A program made the position numbers and the translations under genes. Source: Pontimicrobium sp. SW4 (GTDB lineage: Bacteria; Bacteroidota; Bacteroidia; Flavobacteriales; Flavobacteriaceae). From it: 64,000 nucleotides of DNA. Location: contig NZ_CP157199.1 in NCBI RefSeq assembly GCF_039954625.1, positions 1,860,001 through 1,924,000 of the forward strand, in the 5' to 3' direction. How positions within the stretch are numbered: position 1 is the stretch's first letter; each line of letters starts with the position of its first letter. Positions 35,466-44,007 of the stretch are shown in pieces. Under the pieces are notes generated by a model that had not been told where the DNA came from, did no database searches, and saw only the letters and a list, made by a program, of their open reading frames with translations.

Positions 35466-35687
35466 TTAATTTACTATCTCTTTAATATCCTCTTCAAGTT
35501 CCTTAATAGCCTCTTCTAAATCTTTCACTCCATTTTCAATATCTTCAGCGATCTCTTCCATCTCACCTTCTATTGTTTCAATTTCATCAATGGCAGCAAG
35601 AGTTTCTTCCTCTTCCTTTTTTGTGTCTTTACAAGCTACAAAACCCAAAAGGAATATTATAGCGATTAATTTTGATACTGTTTTCAT
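35466..35687 (-). CDS. Small acidic lipoprotein
   Basis: 73 residues. A lipoprotein signal (IIFLLGFVACKD) is followed by a strongly acidic helix (EEEETLAAIDEIETIEGE, KDLEEAIKELEEDIKE) with heptad-like spacing. It probably forms a coiled coil at the membrane. It lies upstream of, and on the same strand as, the longer coiled-coil protein (82-base gap), so the two may interact or be coexpressed. No known family. It could be mistaken for a chance frame, but the clean lipobox argues for a real gene. Confidence 0.75.
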   Translation of the reverse strand: MKTVSKLIAIIFLLGFVACKDTKKEEEETLAAIDEIETIEGEMEEIAEDIENGVKDLEEAIKELEEDIKEIVN

Positions 35688-35781
35688 TCGTTTAATGTTT
35701 AAGTTAATATTATTTACTAATTAATATACGGTTATTATGCCAAAATAGATTATCCATATTTTTATTGATGCTCGAATATTA

Positions 35782-35789
35782 TATCTTTG
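35782..35789 (+). promoter_or_regulatory. Candidate -7 box for pheT
   Basis: TATCTTTG matches TAnnTTTG exactly and lies 23 bases before the pheT ATG, giving a short leader. A TTG sits 14 bases upstream of it, closer than the usual spacing, so only the -7 box is claimed. Confidence 0.55.
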
Positions 35790-35812
35790 CGCAATAAATA
35801 TTTAGGTTATAA

Positions 35813-38242
35813 ATGAAGATTTCATACAATTGGTTAAAGCAATTCATTAACATAGATTGGAATGCCGAAAAAACTGGAGAATTACTAACAGATTTAGGTT
35901 TAGAAATTGAAGGTATTGAAAACTATCAATCCGTTAAAGGTGGACTAGAAGGCGTTGTTATTGGTGAGGTGCTAACTTGTGAGCAACATCCAAATGCTGA
36001 TAGATTAAAAGTAACAACGGTTGATGTTGGTGGTGAAACTCCTTTACAAATTGTTTGTGGTGCACCCAATGTTGCCGCTGGACAAAAAGTCCCTGTAGCC
36101 ACTATTGGCACGACTTTATATACTGCTGATGGCGAAGCTTGGACAATTAAAAAAGGTAAGATTCGTGGTGAAGAAAGCCACGGAATGATTTGTGCTGAAG
36201 ATGAGCTTGGTCTTGGAGAATCTCACGATGGGATTATGATTCTTGATACTAAAATTAAAGTTGGTACACTAGCTGCTGATATTTTTAATGTTGAAAATGA
36301 CCAAGTTTTTGAAATTGGATTGACACCAAATAGAGCTGATGCCATGAGTCATTTTGGTGTTGCACGCGATTTAAAAGCTGGATTGATTCAACAAGAAGTA
36401 CATCTTGAATTAATTACACCTTCGGTAAGTGCATTTCATGTGGATAATCGTGCTCTTAAAATTGATGTAGACATTCAAGACAAACAAAGATCTCCTCGTT
36501 ATTGTGGTGTGACTATTTCTGGATTAAACATTGGAGAATCTCCAAGTTGGTTGCAACATCGTTTAAAAGCTATTGGATTATCTCCAATTAATAATGTAGT
36601 AGATGCTACCAATTATGTGTTACATGAACTGGGGCAACCTTTACACGCCTTTGATGCCGATAAAATTAAAAACAAGAAAATCATTGTAAAAACACTTCCT
36701 GCAGGAACAAAATTTGTAACACTTGACGAGGTAGAACGCGAATTACATGCCGAGGATTTAATGATTTGTGATGGTGAAGAAAATCCAATGTGTATTGCTG
36801 GTGTTTTTGGAGGTATTCATTCTGGTGTTACCAAAGAAACCACAAGTATCTTTTTAGAGAGTGCTTATTTTGATCCTGTATCAATTAGAAAATCAGCTAA
36901 ACGTCATGGGTTAAATACGGACGCTTCTTTTAGATTTGAAAGAGGTATCGATCCAAATATTACAGAATATGCCTTAAAACGTGCCGCTTTATTAATTACT
37001 GAAATTGCTGGAGGCGAAATAACAAGTGATGTAATTGATGAATATAAAATTAAAATTGAAGATTTTCAAGTACGATTAAGCTTTGAAAATGCCAAAAATT
37101 TAATTGGCGAAGAAATTCCGCGCGAAATTATCAAACGTATCTTAATGTCATTAGACATCACTATCAATAATGTTACAGAAACTGGTTTAGGATTAACCGT
37201 TCCTGCTTATAGAAACGATGTACAACGTGAAGCCGATATTATTGAAGAAATTTTACGTGTATATGGTTACAACAATATTGGTATAACTGAAAAATTAAAT
37301 GCTTCTATTTCAAATTCTTCAAGATTTGAAGATCACAAAGTGCAAAACGTAGTTGGTAATCAGTTAGTTTCTCAGGGGTTTTATGAAATTATGGCTAATT
37401 CTTTAACCACGCCTAATTACGCCAAATTAAGTGAGCAGTTAAAAGAAGAACATAATGTAACTATGTTGAATCCTCTAAGCACAGATTTATCTGTATTAAG
37501 ACAATCATTATTATTCTCTGGTCTAGAAGCTATTGCTCATAATATTAATAGAAGGCAAACAAGCTTAAAATTATTTGAGTTTGGAAAAACATATCATAAT
37601 TATAATGACACTCGCGAAGAACATAAACACTTATCATTATTAATAACTGGAAGCAAAAATGCCGAACGTTGGAATGCCGAAAGCAAATCAAGTGATTTCT
37701 TTTACTTAAAAGGAAGTGTGGATGCAGTAATAAGTAGATTAGGTATTTCTAGAGCTAGAACGTCTCCAATAAAAAATGATGTGTTTAGTGAAGGTTTAAG
37801 CTTAAGTTTAGGAAAAACTAAATTAGTAGACTACGGAATTGTAAAGAAATCGATTTTAAAAACGTTTGGTATTTCGCAAGACGTACTATTTGCCGATTTT
37901 AATTGGGACAACATTCTTGAAGTGGCCAAACGCAATACAATTACCTTTAAAGATATACCTAAATACCCTGAGGTTCGTCGTGATTTTGCTTTGTTATTAG
38001 ATGAATCTGTTTCATTTGATGATATCCATAAAATTGCAAATCAATCTGAAAAGCAGTTGCTGAAAAATGTGAATTTGTTTGATGTCTACGAAGGCAAAAA
38101 CCTTCCAAAAGGCAAAAAGAGTTATGCTGTTAGTTTTATGTTGCAAGACGAACACAAAACACTTACTGACAAGCAGATTGACAAAATCATGAGCAAACTG
38201 CAAGCTAATTTTGAAAAGCAGCTTGGAGCTGAGTTGCGTTAA
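35813..38242 (+). CDS. pheT: Phenylalanyl-tRNA synthetase beta subunit
   Basis: 809 residues, full length. Domains in order: N-terminal MKISYNWLKQFI, EMAP-like tRNA-binding domain (about 40-150, HPNADRLKVTTVDVG, IVCGAPNVAAGQ), B3/B4 domain with the editing site (about 215-390, DATNYVLHELGQPLHAFDADK), B5 domain, catalytic-like core, and C-terminal FDX-ACB anticodon-binding domain (about 715-809, YPEVRRDFALLLDE). With the alpha subunit (encoded elsewhere) it charges tRNA-Phe and hydrolyses Tyr-tRNA-Phe. It reads directly into the PAP2 gene one base after its stop. Confidence 0.97.
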   Translation: MKISYNWLKQFINIDWNAEKTGELLTDLGLEIEGIENYQSVKGGLEGVVIGEVLTCEQHPNADRLKVTTVDVGGETPLQIVCGAPNVAAGQKVPVATIGTTLYTADGEAWTIKKGKIRGEESHGMICAEDELGLGESHDGIMILDTKIKVGTLAADIFNVENDQVFEIGLTPNRADAMSHFGVARDLKAGLIQQEVHLELITPSVSAFHVDNRALKIDVDIQDKQRSPRYCGVTISGLNIGESPSWLQHRLKAIGLSPINNVVDATNYVLHELGQPLHAFDADKIKNKKIIVKTLPAGTKFVTLDEVERELHAEDLMICDGEENPMCIAGVFGGIHSGVTKETTSIFLESAYFDPVSIRKSAKRHGLNTDASFRFERGIDPNITEYALKRAALLITEIAGGEITSDVIDEYKIKIEDFQVRLSFENAKNLIGEEIPREIIKRILMSLDITINNVTETGLGLTVPAYRNDVQREADIIEEILRVYGYNNIGITEKLNASISNSSRFEDHKVQNVVGNQLVSQGFYEIMANSLTTPNYAKLSEQLKEEHNVTMLNPLSTDLSVLRQSLLFSGLEAIAHNINRRQTSLKLFEFGKTYHNYNDTREEHKHLSLLITGSKNAERWNAESKSSDFFYLKGSVDAVISRLGISRARTSPIKNDVFSEGLSLSLGKTKLVDYGIVKKSILKTFGISQDVLFADFNWDNILEVAKRNTITFKDIPKYPEVRRDFALLLDESVSFDDIHKIANQSEKQLLKNVNLFDVYEGKNLPKGKKSYAVSFMLQDEHKTLTDKQIDKIMSKLQANFEKQLGAELR

Positions 38243-38243
38243 A

Positions 38244-39092
38244 ATGAATCGGTCATTAATAATATTCTTTCTGTTGTTTAGCAATTATTGGTCAATAATT
38301 GTTGCCCAAGATAAAATTGAAATATCTAAAGACAGTCTAAATACTTGGCAAACTTTTAAATATGATACTAATGCTTCATGGAGAAGTATAAAGCATGCAG
38401 TTACAAGACCATTACATTGGAAAGGTAAAGATTATGCTAAATTTGGTGGGATGGTATTGGGAACTGTAATAATATCTGCAACAGATAGAGAAACCAGTAA
38501 TTTTTTTAGACAACAGGACGATAGTTTTCCTCAACCAATACAAGAATTTGGTTTTTACTTCGCTAGTCCACAAAACTATTTAATGGCAAATGCTGGCCTT
38601 TATGGTTTTGGTTTATTAACAAAGAATGAGCAAATAAGAAAAACTAGTGTTTTAATTATTTCTTCATCGATAACTGCTGGTTATTTACAAATTTTTGCGC
38701 GAACAGCTTTTGGTCGTGCTCGCCCTTTTTCAGGTGACACCCCTTACACTTTTAAGCCATTTGCTGGTAACGAAGACTATTTATCATTCCCATCAGGACA
38801 TACGGTTCTTGGAATTACTATGGCACATTCTATTGCTAAGCAATTTGATAACACCTGGACGAAAATTGGAATTTACTTTATTGGTAGTATTCCTGCCTTA
38901 ACACGTTTAATGGATGGTGCTCATTGGTTAAGCGACGTTGCTTTTGGAGCTGCTCTATCTATAGTTGTGGTTGATAGTATTGATAAATTCTTATTTAATT
39001 CGGAATCCTATGACTATCCAAAAAAACAAAAAGCAATAACTTGGAATTTTAGATTCAGTAGAAATCAAATTGGTTTTGTAGGAACTTTTTAG
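38244..39092 (+). CDS. PAP2 family phosphatase, exported
   Basis: 282 residues from the ATG at 38244, one base after the pheT stop; an in-frame upstream extension into pheT is ignored because the signal MNRSLIIFFLLFSNYWSIIVAQ follows this ATG. The three PAP2 phosphatase motifs are present: FGRARPF (K/RxxxxxxRP), SFPSGHT (PSGH) and RLMDGAHWLSDV (SRx5Hx3D). It probably dephosphorylates a lipid phosphate such as undecaprenyl- or phosphatidyl-phosphate at the envelope. Tight coupling to pheT suggests cotranscription with no evident functional link. Confidence 0.92.
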   Translation: MNRSLIIFFLLFSNYWSIIVAQDKIEISKDSLNTWQTFKYDTNASWRSIKHAVTRPLHWKGKDYAKFGGMVLGTVIISATDRETSNFFRQQDDSFPQPIQEFGFYFASPQNYLMANAGLYGFGLLTKNEQIRKTSVLIISSSITAGYLQIFARTAFGRARPFSGDTPYTFKPFAGNEDYLSFPSGHTVLGITMAHSIAKQFDNTWTKIGIYFIGSIPALTRLMDGAHWLSDVAFGAALSIVVVDSIDKFLFNSESYDYPKKQKAITWNFRFSRNQIGFVGTF

Positions 39093-39137
39093 AAAAAGGC
39101 ACTTTGTTCATGAACAACCGAACAAAGCACCTTCTAA
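39091..39137. terminator. Bidirectional terminator between PAP2 and AhpD-like genes
   Basis: AAGGCACTTTGTTC (39096-39109) pairs with GAACAAAGCACCTT (39120-39133) at 12 of 14 positions. It lies between convergent genes; an A-run on its left serves the minus strand, but no long T-run follows on the plus side. Confidence 0.6.
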
Positions 39138-39152
39138 TCTTAAAAAAATAAA

Positions 39153-39689
39153 CTAAACACTTACAACTTCTGGGAAATCAATTGGTACTCTAGTGATGCC
39201 ATGAATGTAATTAGTAAATGTAATATCTACTATTACAGATACCATATCTATCAAAGCCTTTTCGGTGTAACCTAAATCGAAAAACTTATCAATATTACTT
39301 TCTAATGGCTTTCCTCTGTTCTCAACAATATCAGCAGCTAGAGTTGTTAAAACTAATAGCTTTTCATTACTACTGTTTAAAGTTCTTAATGCTATAGCAT
39401 CTTCATCGTTAAACCCATTCATTTTTGCAATGGCTGTATGAGCTGCCAAACAATAATCACAACCATTCACTTCAGAAACTACTAAACGAATCGCTTCTAG
39501 CTCTTTCATTGAAAAACTTCCTTTCCCAGCTCGATTAGTTGTTTCCATGTGTAACTCTAAACTATCTGAAGAATATCCTGTTACTGCGTAGATATTTGGC
39601 AACATTCCTATTTTGCTTTTGATGTTATCAAATATGACCTTAGATTTATTATCTACTTGATCTCTTGTTGGGACATGTATTTCTTTCAT
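39153..39689 (-). CDS. Carboxymuconolactone decarboxylase / AhpD-like protein
   Basis: 178 residues. The AhpD-like motif with the redox pair is present: NGCDYCLAAHTAIAKMNG (CxxC followed by the catalytic histidine). Flanking helices (SMKELEAIRLVVSEV, YTEKALIDMVSVIVDITFTNY) agree with the family. Members act as alkylhydroperoxidase partners or gamma-carboxymuconolactone decarboxylases; the CxxC favours a peroxidase or thiol role. It is the last of four minus-strand genes lying under one AraC-type regulator, separated by 7 bases from the YHS gene. Confidence 0.92.
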   Translation of the reverse strand: MKEIHVPTRDQVDNKSKVIFDNIKSKIGMLPNIYAVTGYSSDSLELHMETTNRAGKGSFSMKELEAIRLVVSEVNGCDYCLAAHTAIAKMNGFNDEDAIALRTLNSSNEKLLVLTTLAADIVENRGKPLESNIDKFFDLGYTEKALIDMVSVIVDITFTNYIHGITRVPIDFPEVVSV

Positions 39690-39696
39690 AGCAATA

Positions 39697-40170
39697 TTAA
39701 TTATGAGTTTTACTTAGTTTTGACCAATTCTTATTTGCCACAGATACTAATTTTGCATGGTTATTTTCTCCCAACCAAAGCTGCTGAGCATCTAATTCTA
39801 AATTGTATAGATATAAAAAGTACTCATCATCTTTTACAATAAACTTGTTTGGGTCTGGTCTAAACTTTGCTCCTGCATACACACCAAAAGCGCAGAAACC
39901 ACCATATTGAGGTACATATCGCTCAGGATTCTTTTCAAATGTTGCTTTTTGTTCTGCAGATGTAAAATAATATGCAATTTTTTTGTATTCAGATTTATAT
40001 TGCTTTAATCCTTTTTGAGCTATCCCTAAGTCTAAGTAAGACACAGGACTATAACCTTGTAAGGCTATATTGCTATTATCAATATTATTGGCTTTATTAT
40101 CTTGTGAGAAGCCTATAGTCGTTACTAAAAATGCTAATGCAAGCGTTACTGTTTTTATTATATTTTTCAT
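39697..40170 (-). CDS. Exported YHS domain protein
   Basis: 157 residues with a signal peptide (TVTLALAFLVTTIGFSQ). The YHS core is visible: ALQGYSPVSYLD, YYFTSAEQKATFEKNPERYVPQYGGFCAFGV. YHS domains bind metals, commonly copper, and the cysteine in GGFCAFG together with nearby residues could be a ligand. It is periplasmic by prediction. It shares the operon with SPW, SnoaL-like and AhpD-like genes, which suggests a detoxification or redox theme, though this is inference. Confidence 0.9.
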   Translation of the reverse strand: MKNIIKTVTLALAFLVTTIGFSQDNKANNIDNSNIALQGYSPVSYLDLGIAQKGLKQYKSEYKKIAYYFTSAEQKATFEKNPERYVPQYGGFCAFGVYAGAKFRPDPNKFIVKDDEYFLYLYNLELDAQQLWLGENNHAKLVSVANKNWSKLSKTHN

Positions 40171-40190
40171 TTTTTTTTAATTTTAATTTA

Positions 40191-40544
40191 TTAATAATCG
40201 TTTTCGCTTAATGACACGACTGTAAATACTACAGCTGCATTAAACAAGTAGTAATTTGCTTCCATTCCTGTAAACCCTAGAGCAAATGGAAGTATCGTAA
40301 ATGCTATAGCTACTACTAAATCTATAGCAAGATGTCCTTGAAAAGGTATTCGTCTAAATGCTCCCAACTTGTAATTGGTTAAAAGACTAACAGCTAAAAC
40401 TGCAATTCCTGTAACTACAGAAATCCAATGAGATGCAGCATTAACGCTTCCTAATCCTAATACAAAAGGTGCAATGATAAGTCCAACTCCTGCAGAATAA
40501 TCTGCAACTCCATGAAGTGTAGGAGAAATAAATCGAAACTTCAT
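40191..40544 (-). CDS. SPW-repeat-like small membrane protein
   Basis: 117 residues with four membrane helices (YSAGVGLIIAPFVLGL, WISVVTGIAVLAVSLL, LAIDLVVAIAFTILPFAL, YLFNAAVVFTVVSL). The repeated pattern of an Ala/Gly-rich helix followed by a WISVVTG-type motif suggests the SPW repeat family of small membrane proteins. Function unknown. It starts one base downstream of the SnoaL-like stop, so the operon is tight. Confidence 0.75.
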   Translation of the reverse strand: MKFRFISPTLHGVADYSAGVGLIIAPFVLGLGSVNAASHWISVVTGIAVLAVSLLTNYKLGAFRRIPFQGHLAIDLVVAIAFTILPFALGFTGMEANYYLFNAAVVFTVVSLSENDY

Positions 40545-40545
40545 T

Positions 40546-40899
40546 TTAGTTGGCGTTAAAATAGTCTTCTTGAATAACTTTTCCTTCTTCGTTCCAAATA
40601 CGTCGAATTATTTCGTGCCAATAAATATGACTGCCATCTTTCATAGAAAAATCGAAAGTAAACTCTGAAGCTGATACATTTCCATCTACAATTGTGTGAT
40701 GATGCTTTATACCATTTACTTCGGCTATTGCTCCTGCAAAGCCTTCCATCTTTTCTATCATCTGATTTTTATTTGAAGTTTTAACATCTCCAAAATCTGA
40801 AGTAGTAGCCTCGTTAGCAAAAAATTGTTTGACAGCATCTACTATTGCACCTTGTGCAACCACACTGTCCATTTCTACAGCTAATTCTTTAATATTCAT
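40546..40899 (-). CDS. SnoaL-like (NTF2 fold) protein
   Basis: 117 residues with no signal peptide. It begins with a helix ending AVKQFFANEA, continues with a beta sheet (GIKHHHTIVDGNVSASEFTFDFSMKDG) and ends HEIIRRIWNEEGKVIQEDYF, the cone-shaped NTF2/SnoaL-like pattern. Such proteins can bind or isomerise small hydrophobic substrates. It is the first gene after the AraC-type regulator on the same strand (90 bases between), so it is probably the promoter-proximal target gene. Confidence 0.85.
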   Translation of the reverse strand: MNIKELAVEMDSVVAQGAIVDAVKQFFANEATTSDFGDVKTSNKNQMIEKMEGFAGAIAEVNGIKHHHTIVDGNVSASEFTFDFSMKDGSHIYWHEIIRRIWNEEGKVIQEDYFNAN

Positions 40900-40989
40900 T
40901 CTTTTATTTTTAATGATTAAACAAAATATGTTTGTAATTACATTGCAAATATCAGAATGGAATACAGTTAAAGACCTACAAAAAAAACA

Positions 40990-42042
40990 CTAAAAATTGT
41001 ACTTTTTATTTTGAAATTGAGATGGTGTTTCTCCAGAATATTTTTTAAAAAATGCAGAAAAATGGTTAGGCTCTTCAAAGCCTAATTGGTATGCAATATT
41101 AGTGATACTGGCACCTTCGGACAATAATCGTTTTGCAGTATTAGTAAGCTCTAACCGGATTAATTGTCCTAAAGATATATTCATTTTATCTTTTACTTTT
41201 TTAGACAATGCTTTTATGGAAAGGTTCATTTTATCAGCATAAAATCCAAGAGATTGTTCTTGAGCATGATAGTCATATATTAATTCTGAAATATTTTGAA
41301 CAAAAGAATCTCTCTGTTGAAAATCGAAATCTGACCTGAATTGTTTTGGTGTTTTCCCTGTTTGAAATTTAAAAACACGATTAAAGTATGCCGTATCCTT
41401 AAATCCTAATTCATAAGATACTTCTTGTATACTTTTATCAGTAAACGCAATTTCCTTTTTTCCTTCTAATAATCTTTTGCTTCCTAAAAGATTCTTCAAA
41501 GAAACTCCAACTTTATCTTTTATTAATGCTTGTGCTTCATAGCCACTATCATTAACTATTTCTGCCAACTCGTTGTTAGTAAGATGATTTTTATATTCTA
41601 CATCAATAACATCCTTAACATCAAAAATTAGGTGATACTCTTCTTTGTTTGCATGAAATGGATTTTGCCAAAACCATTGCTTAGAAGAAACATCAATAAT
41701 ATCTGTTATTTTATTTGAAAAAACTGTGTTTTGTAGATATTTCTGGCAGTCATCACATTCATTAAAATTTATGTAGCCCAAAGATATTAGGTGCTTAAAA
41801 AGCACTCTTACATCTTTGTTTTTAAAGATTGTCTCTTCATCAAAAACTATCTGTCTAACCTCAAAATCATCAGATAAGAACTTTATGTACTGTCCTTTTT
41901 CTAAATAAATGATTTTATCTTGCCAATTCAAATACGTTTTAAAATCTACTTCTATACTTCCATGCCCAGAAAGTATTTGAAAAAGTGAGTATTGGTTTAT
42001 GAAGTAAACCTTGTTTATTTCTGGGAAAAATTTACTAACCAT
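40990..42042 (-). CDS. AraC-type regulator with two HTH domains
   Basis: 350 residues. After a short N-terminal sensor region (about 1-150, cupin-like fragments such as IYLEKGQYIKFLSDDFEV), two AraC-type DNA-binding modules follow. The first ends IQEVSYELGFKDTAYFNRVFK plus TGKTPKQF (about 200-238). The second ends ITNIAYQLGFEEPNHFSAFFK plus SGETPSQF (about 310-345). One module is usual, so this duplicated arrangement is notable. It stands directly upstream of the SnoaL-SPW-YHS-AhpD genes on the same strand and is the likely regulator of that cluster. Confidence 0.9.
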   Translation of the reverse strand: MVSKFFPEINKVYFINQYSLFQILSGHGSIEVDFKTYLNWQDKIIYLEKGQYIKFLSDDFEVRQIVFDEETIFKNKDVRVLFKHLISLGYINFNECDDCQKYLQNTVFSNKITDIIDVSSKQWFWQNPFHANKEEYHLIFDVKDVIDVEYKNHLTNNELAEIVNDSGYEAQALIKDKVGVSLKNLLGSKRLLEGKKEIAFTDKSIQEVSYELGFKDTAYFNRVFKFQTGKTPKQFRSDFDFQQRDSFVQNISELIYDYHAQEQSLGFYADKMNLSIKALSKKVKDKMNISLGQLIRLELTNTAKRLLSEGASITNIAYQLGFEEPNHFSAFFKKYSGETPSQFQNKKYNF

Positions 42043-42124
42043 TATTAAAATTGTTAGCTTATTAGTAGTAGTTATTATAAAAACCTAACAGATAACAATT
42101 AAAACTGACTATACTATTATTCAG

Positions 42125-42856
42125 TTAATAATATAAGGCGCTAAAAAGTGTCGTAATCCCTATTAGCAGTATTAAATATAAAGACATTTTTTTAAAAGAA
42201 TCTTGCGATATTCTTTTTAGCAAAAGTTTACCCAAATAAGTACCAACAATACTTATCACTATTAAAAATGGAATATAGATTAAAATTTCTTTGGTAATAA
42301 AACCATTAAAGAAATAGACAATGGTTCTGCTAAAATCAACAAAGAAATCTATGATAGCAGAAGTGGCTATAAATACATTTTTCTCAAGATTAAAAGCTGC
42401 CATGGTTAATCCTCTAATAGCTCCTCCTGTTCCCAATATCCCAGCAAATAATCCTGAAAATGTACCTCCAAGAAGTGCTTCTCTTTTATTTGGTTTAATA
42501 ATCAACCCTTTTTTTATAAGAAATAAAAGACTCAAACCAATTAAAAATACTCCTAAAATGATTTCTAGCAAGTATTCATTCAAATATTTGGCGATAATAC
42601 CTCCAATAATGACAAACACAACAGCAGGAATACCAATATAAGTCACTAATTTTTTATCTATCCCTTTTTTAAACATGGCAATCTTACTCAAATTACTTGC
42701 CACATGAAACAAAGCTGTTATTCCTAATACAGTTTGGAAATCGAAATAAAAATTGGCTATAGGAACAAAAAACACAGAAGAGCCAAAACCTCCAATTGTT
42801 CCAATAATTTCAGCCAATAAGGCTAGAAGTAAAAATAAATATTCTAGGTTTTTCAA
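42125..42856 (-). CDS. TauE/SafE family sulfite exporter-like membrane protein
   Basis: 243 residues with eight predicted membrane helices. The family repeats are visible: EIIGTIGGFGSSVFFVPIANF near the N-terminus and GGTFSGLFAGILGTGGAIRG in the second half. TauE/SafE proteins move sulfite, sulfoacetate or other organic anions; the substrate is unknown here. It follows the P1 peptidase gene (14-base gap) on the same strand, at the end of a run of overlapping genes. Confidence 0.92.
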   Translation of the reverse strand: MKNLEYLFLLLALLAEIIGTIGGFGSSVFFVPIANFYFDFQTVLGITALFHVASNLSKIAMFKKGIDKKLVTYIGIPAVVFVIIGGIIAKYLNEYLLEIILGVFLIGLSLLFLIKKGLIIKPNKREALLGGTFSGLFAGILGTGGAIRGLTMAAFNLEKNVFIATSAIIDFFVDFSRTIVYFFNGFITKEILIYIPFLIVISIVGTYLGKLLLKRISQDSFKKMSLYLILLIGITTLFSALYY

Positions 42857-42870
42857 TTCACTTTTTTAAA

Positions 42871-44007
42871 TTAGTTTTTGATTTTATTATACGTTTTCAT
42901 AAGCTCAATTACTTTATCAATTGGCAGAGATTCTACTTTATGATTATCACGTCCAGTAATGGTAACAGCAGCAAAAAGGGAGTTTAAAATAGCTTCTTCT
43001 GTGGATTCTATCGTTGCCAAAAACAACGGAGACATATCATCGTTTCTTACTTCTTTTTTCTGGTTAAACATAGAGTCACTTTGATAAGAGATTAGGTTTT
43101 CTTTTGCATTAGAAAGCGCAATTACATAATCACCACTTCCGTTAGAAGCTATACCTCCTGTTTTAGCTAACCCTAACATAGCACGTTTAGCCAAACGTTC
43201 AAGATTCCTAGCGTTTAATGGCGCATCAGTAATAACAACAATCATACAAGAACCATCAGCATCATTTAAAATTTTATCTCGATAAGGATACTTTTGTAAT
43301 TCTTTAGCTATTGGCACACCATTAATTTCTAACACACCTCCAAAATTAGTTTGCACCAATACACCAACAGTATAACCTCCTAAAGACTTAGGAAGTTTTC
43401 TTGAAGATGTTCCAATACCTCCCTTATATCCAAAACAGATGGTTCCTGTTCCTGCGCCAACATTACCTTCTTCTACTACTCCGTTTTTTGCTTTTTTAAT
43501 GGCATTTAGTACATGTTGCTCAGTTACATGACGTCCTTGTATATCGTTTAACCAACTATCATTCGTTTCACCAACTACCGAGTTAACCGAACGTACATTT
43601 TTATTTTCTTCTTGGTTTAGGGTGTAACTTATTAAACCTTCCATACCTGCAGCAACACTTAACGTATTAGTTAAAATAATTGGTGTTTCAATATTACCTA
43701 ATTCCTTAACCTGAGAATATCCAGCTAGCTTTCCAAAGCCATTTCCTATATAGATGGCTGCAGGGACTTTGTTTTGAAACACATTTCCTTGATGCGGTAT
43801 AATGGCAGTAACTCCTGTCCTTACATTATCTCCTTCTATAATGGTTTCATGACCAACTGTAACACCATCAACATCGGTAATTGCATTTAGTTTTCCTGTT
43901 TTTAAAACACCTATTTCAATGCCGTAATCTCTAAGTCGTTTGTTTTGTGCATCCATATTTGCTGATATTATTAATGTGATTAATAATAAGTAATAGTTTG
44001 TTTTCAT
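42871..44007 (-). CDS. P1 family (DmpA-like) peptidase
   Basis: 378 residues with a signal peptide (LLLITLIISANMDAQ). The family signature is clear: RDYGIEIGVLKTGKLNAITDVDGVTVGH, then VGAGTGTICFGYKGGIG. The predicted autoprocessing nucleophile serine lies in DGSCMIVVITDAPL, followed by GGIASNGSGDYVIA. Enzymes of family S58/P1 self-cleave between Gly and Ser and act as aminopeptidases on D- or beta-peptides. It overlaps the upstream hypothetical gene by 4 bases. Export suggests periplasmic peptide processing. Confidence 0.93.
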   Translation of the reverse strand: MKTNYYLLLITLIISANMDAQNKRLRDYGIEIGVLKTGKLNAITDVDGVTVGHETIIEGDNVRTGVTAIIPHQGNVFQNKVPAAIYIGNGFGKLAGYSQVKELGNIETPIILTNTLSVAAGMEGLISYTLNQEENKNVRSVNSVVGETNDSWLNDIQGRHVTEQHVLNAIKKAKNGVVEEGNVGAGTGTICFGYKGGIGTSSRKLPKSLGGYTVGVLVQTNFGGVLEINGVPIAKELQKYPYRDKILNDADGSCMIVVITDAPLNARNLERLAKRAMLGLAKTGGIASNGSGDYVIALSNAKENLISYQSDSMFNQKKEVRNDDMSPLFLATIESTEEAILNSLFAAVTITGRDNHKVESLPIDKVIELMKTYNKIKN

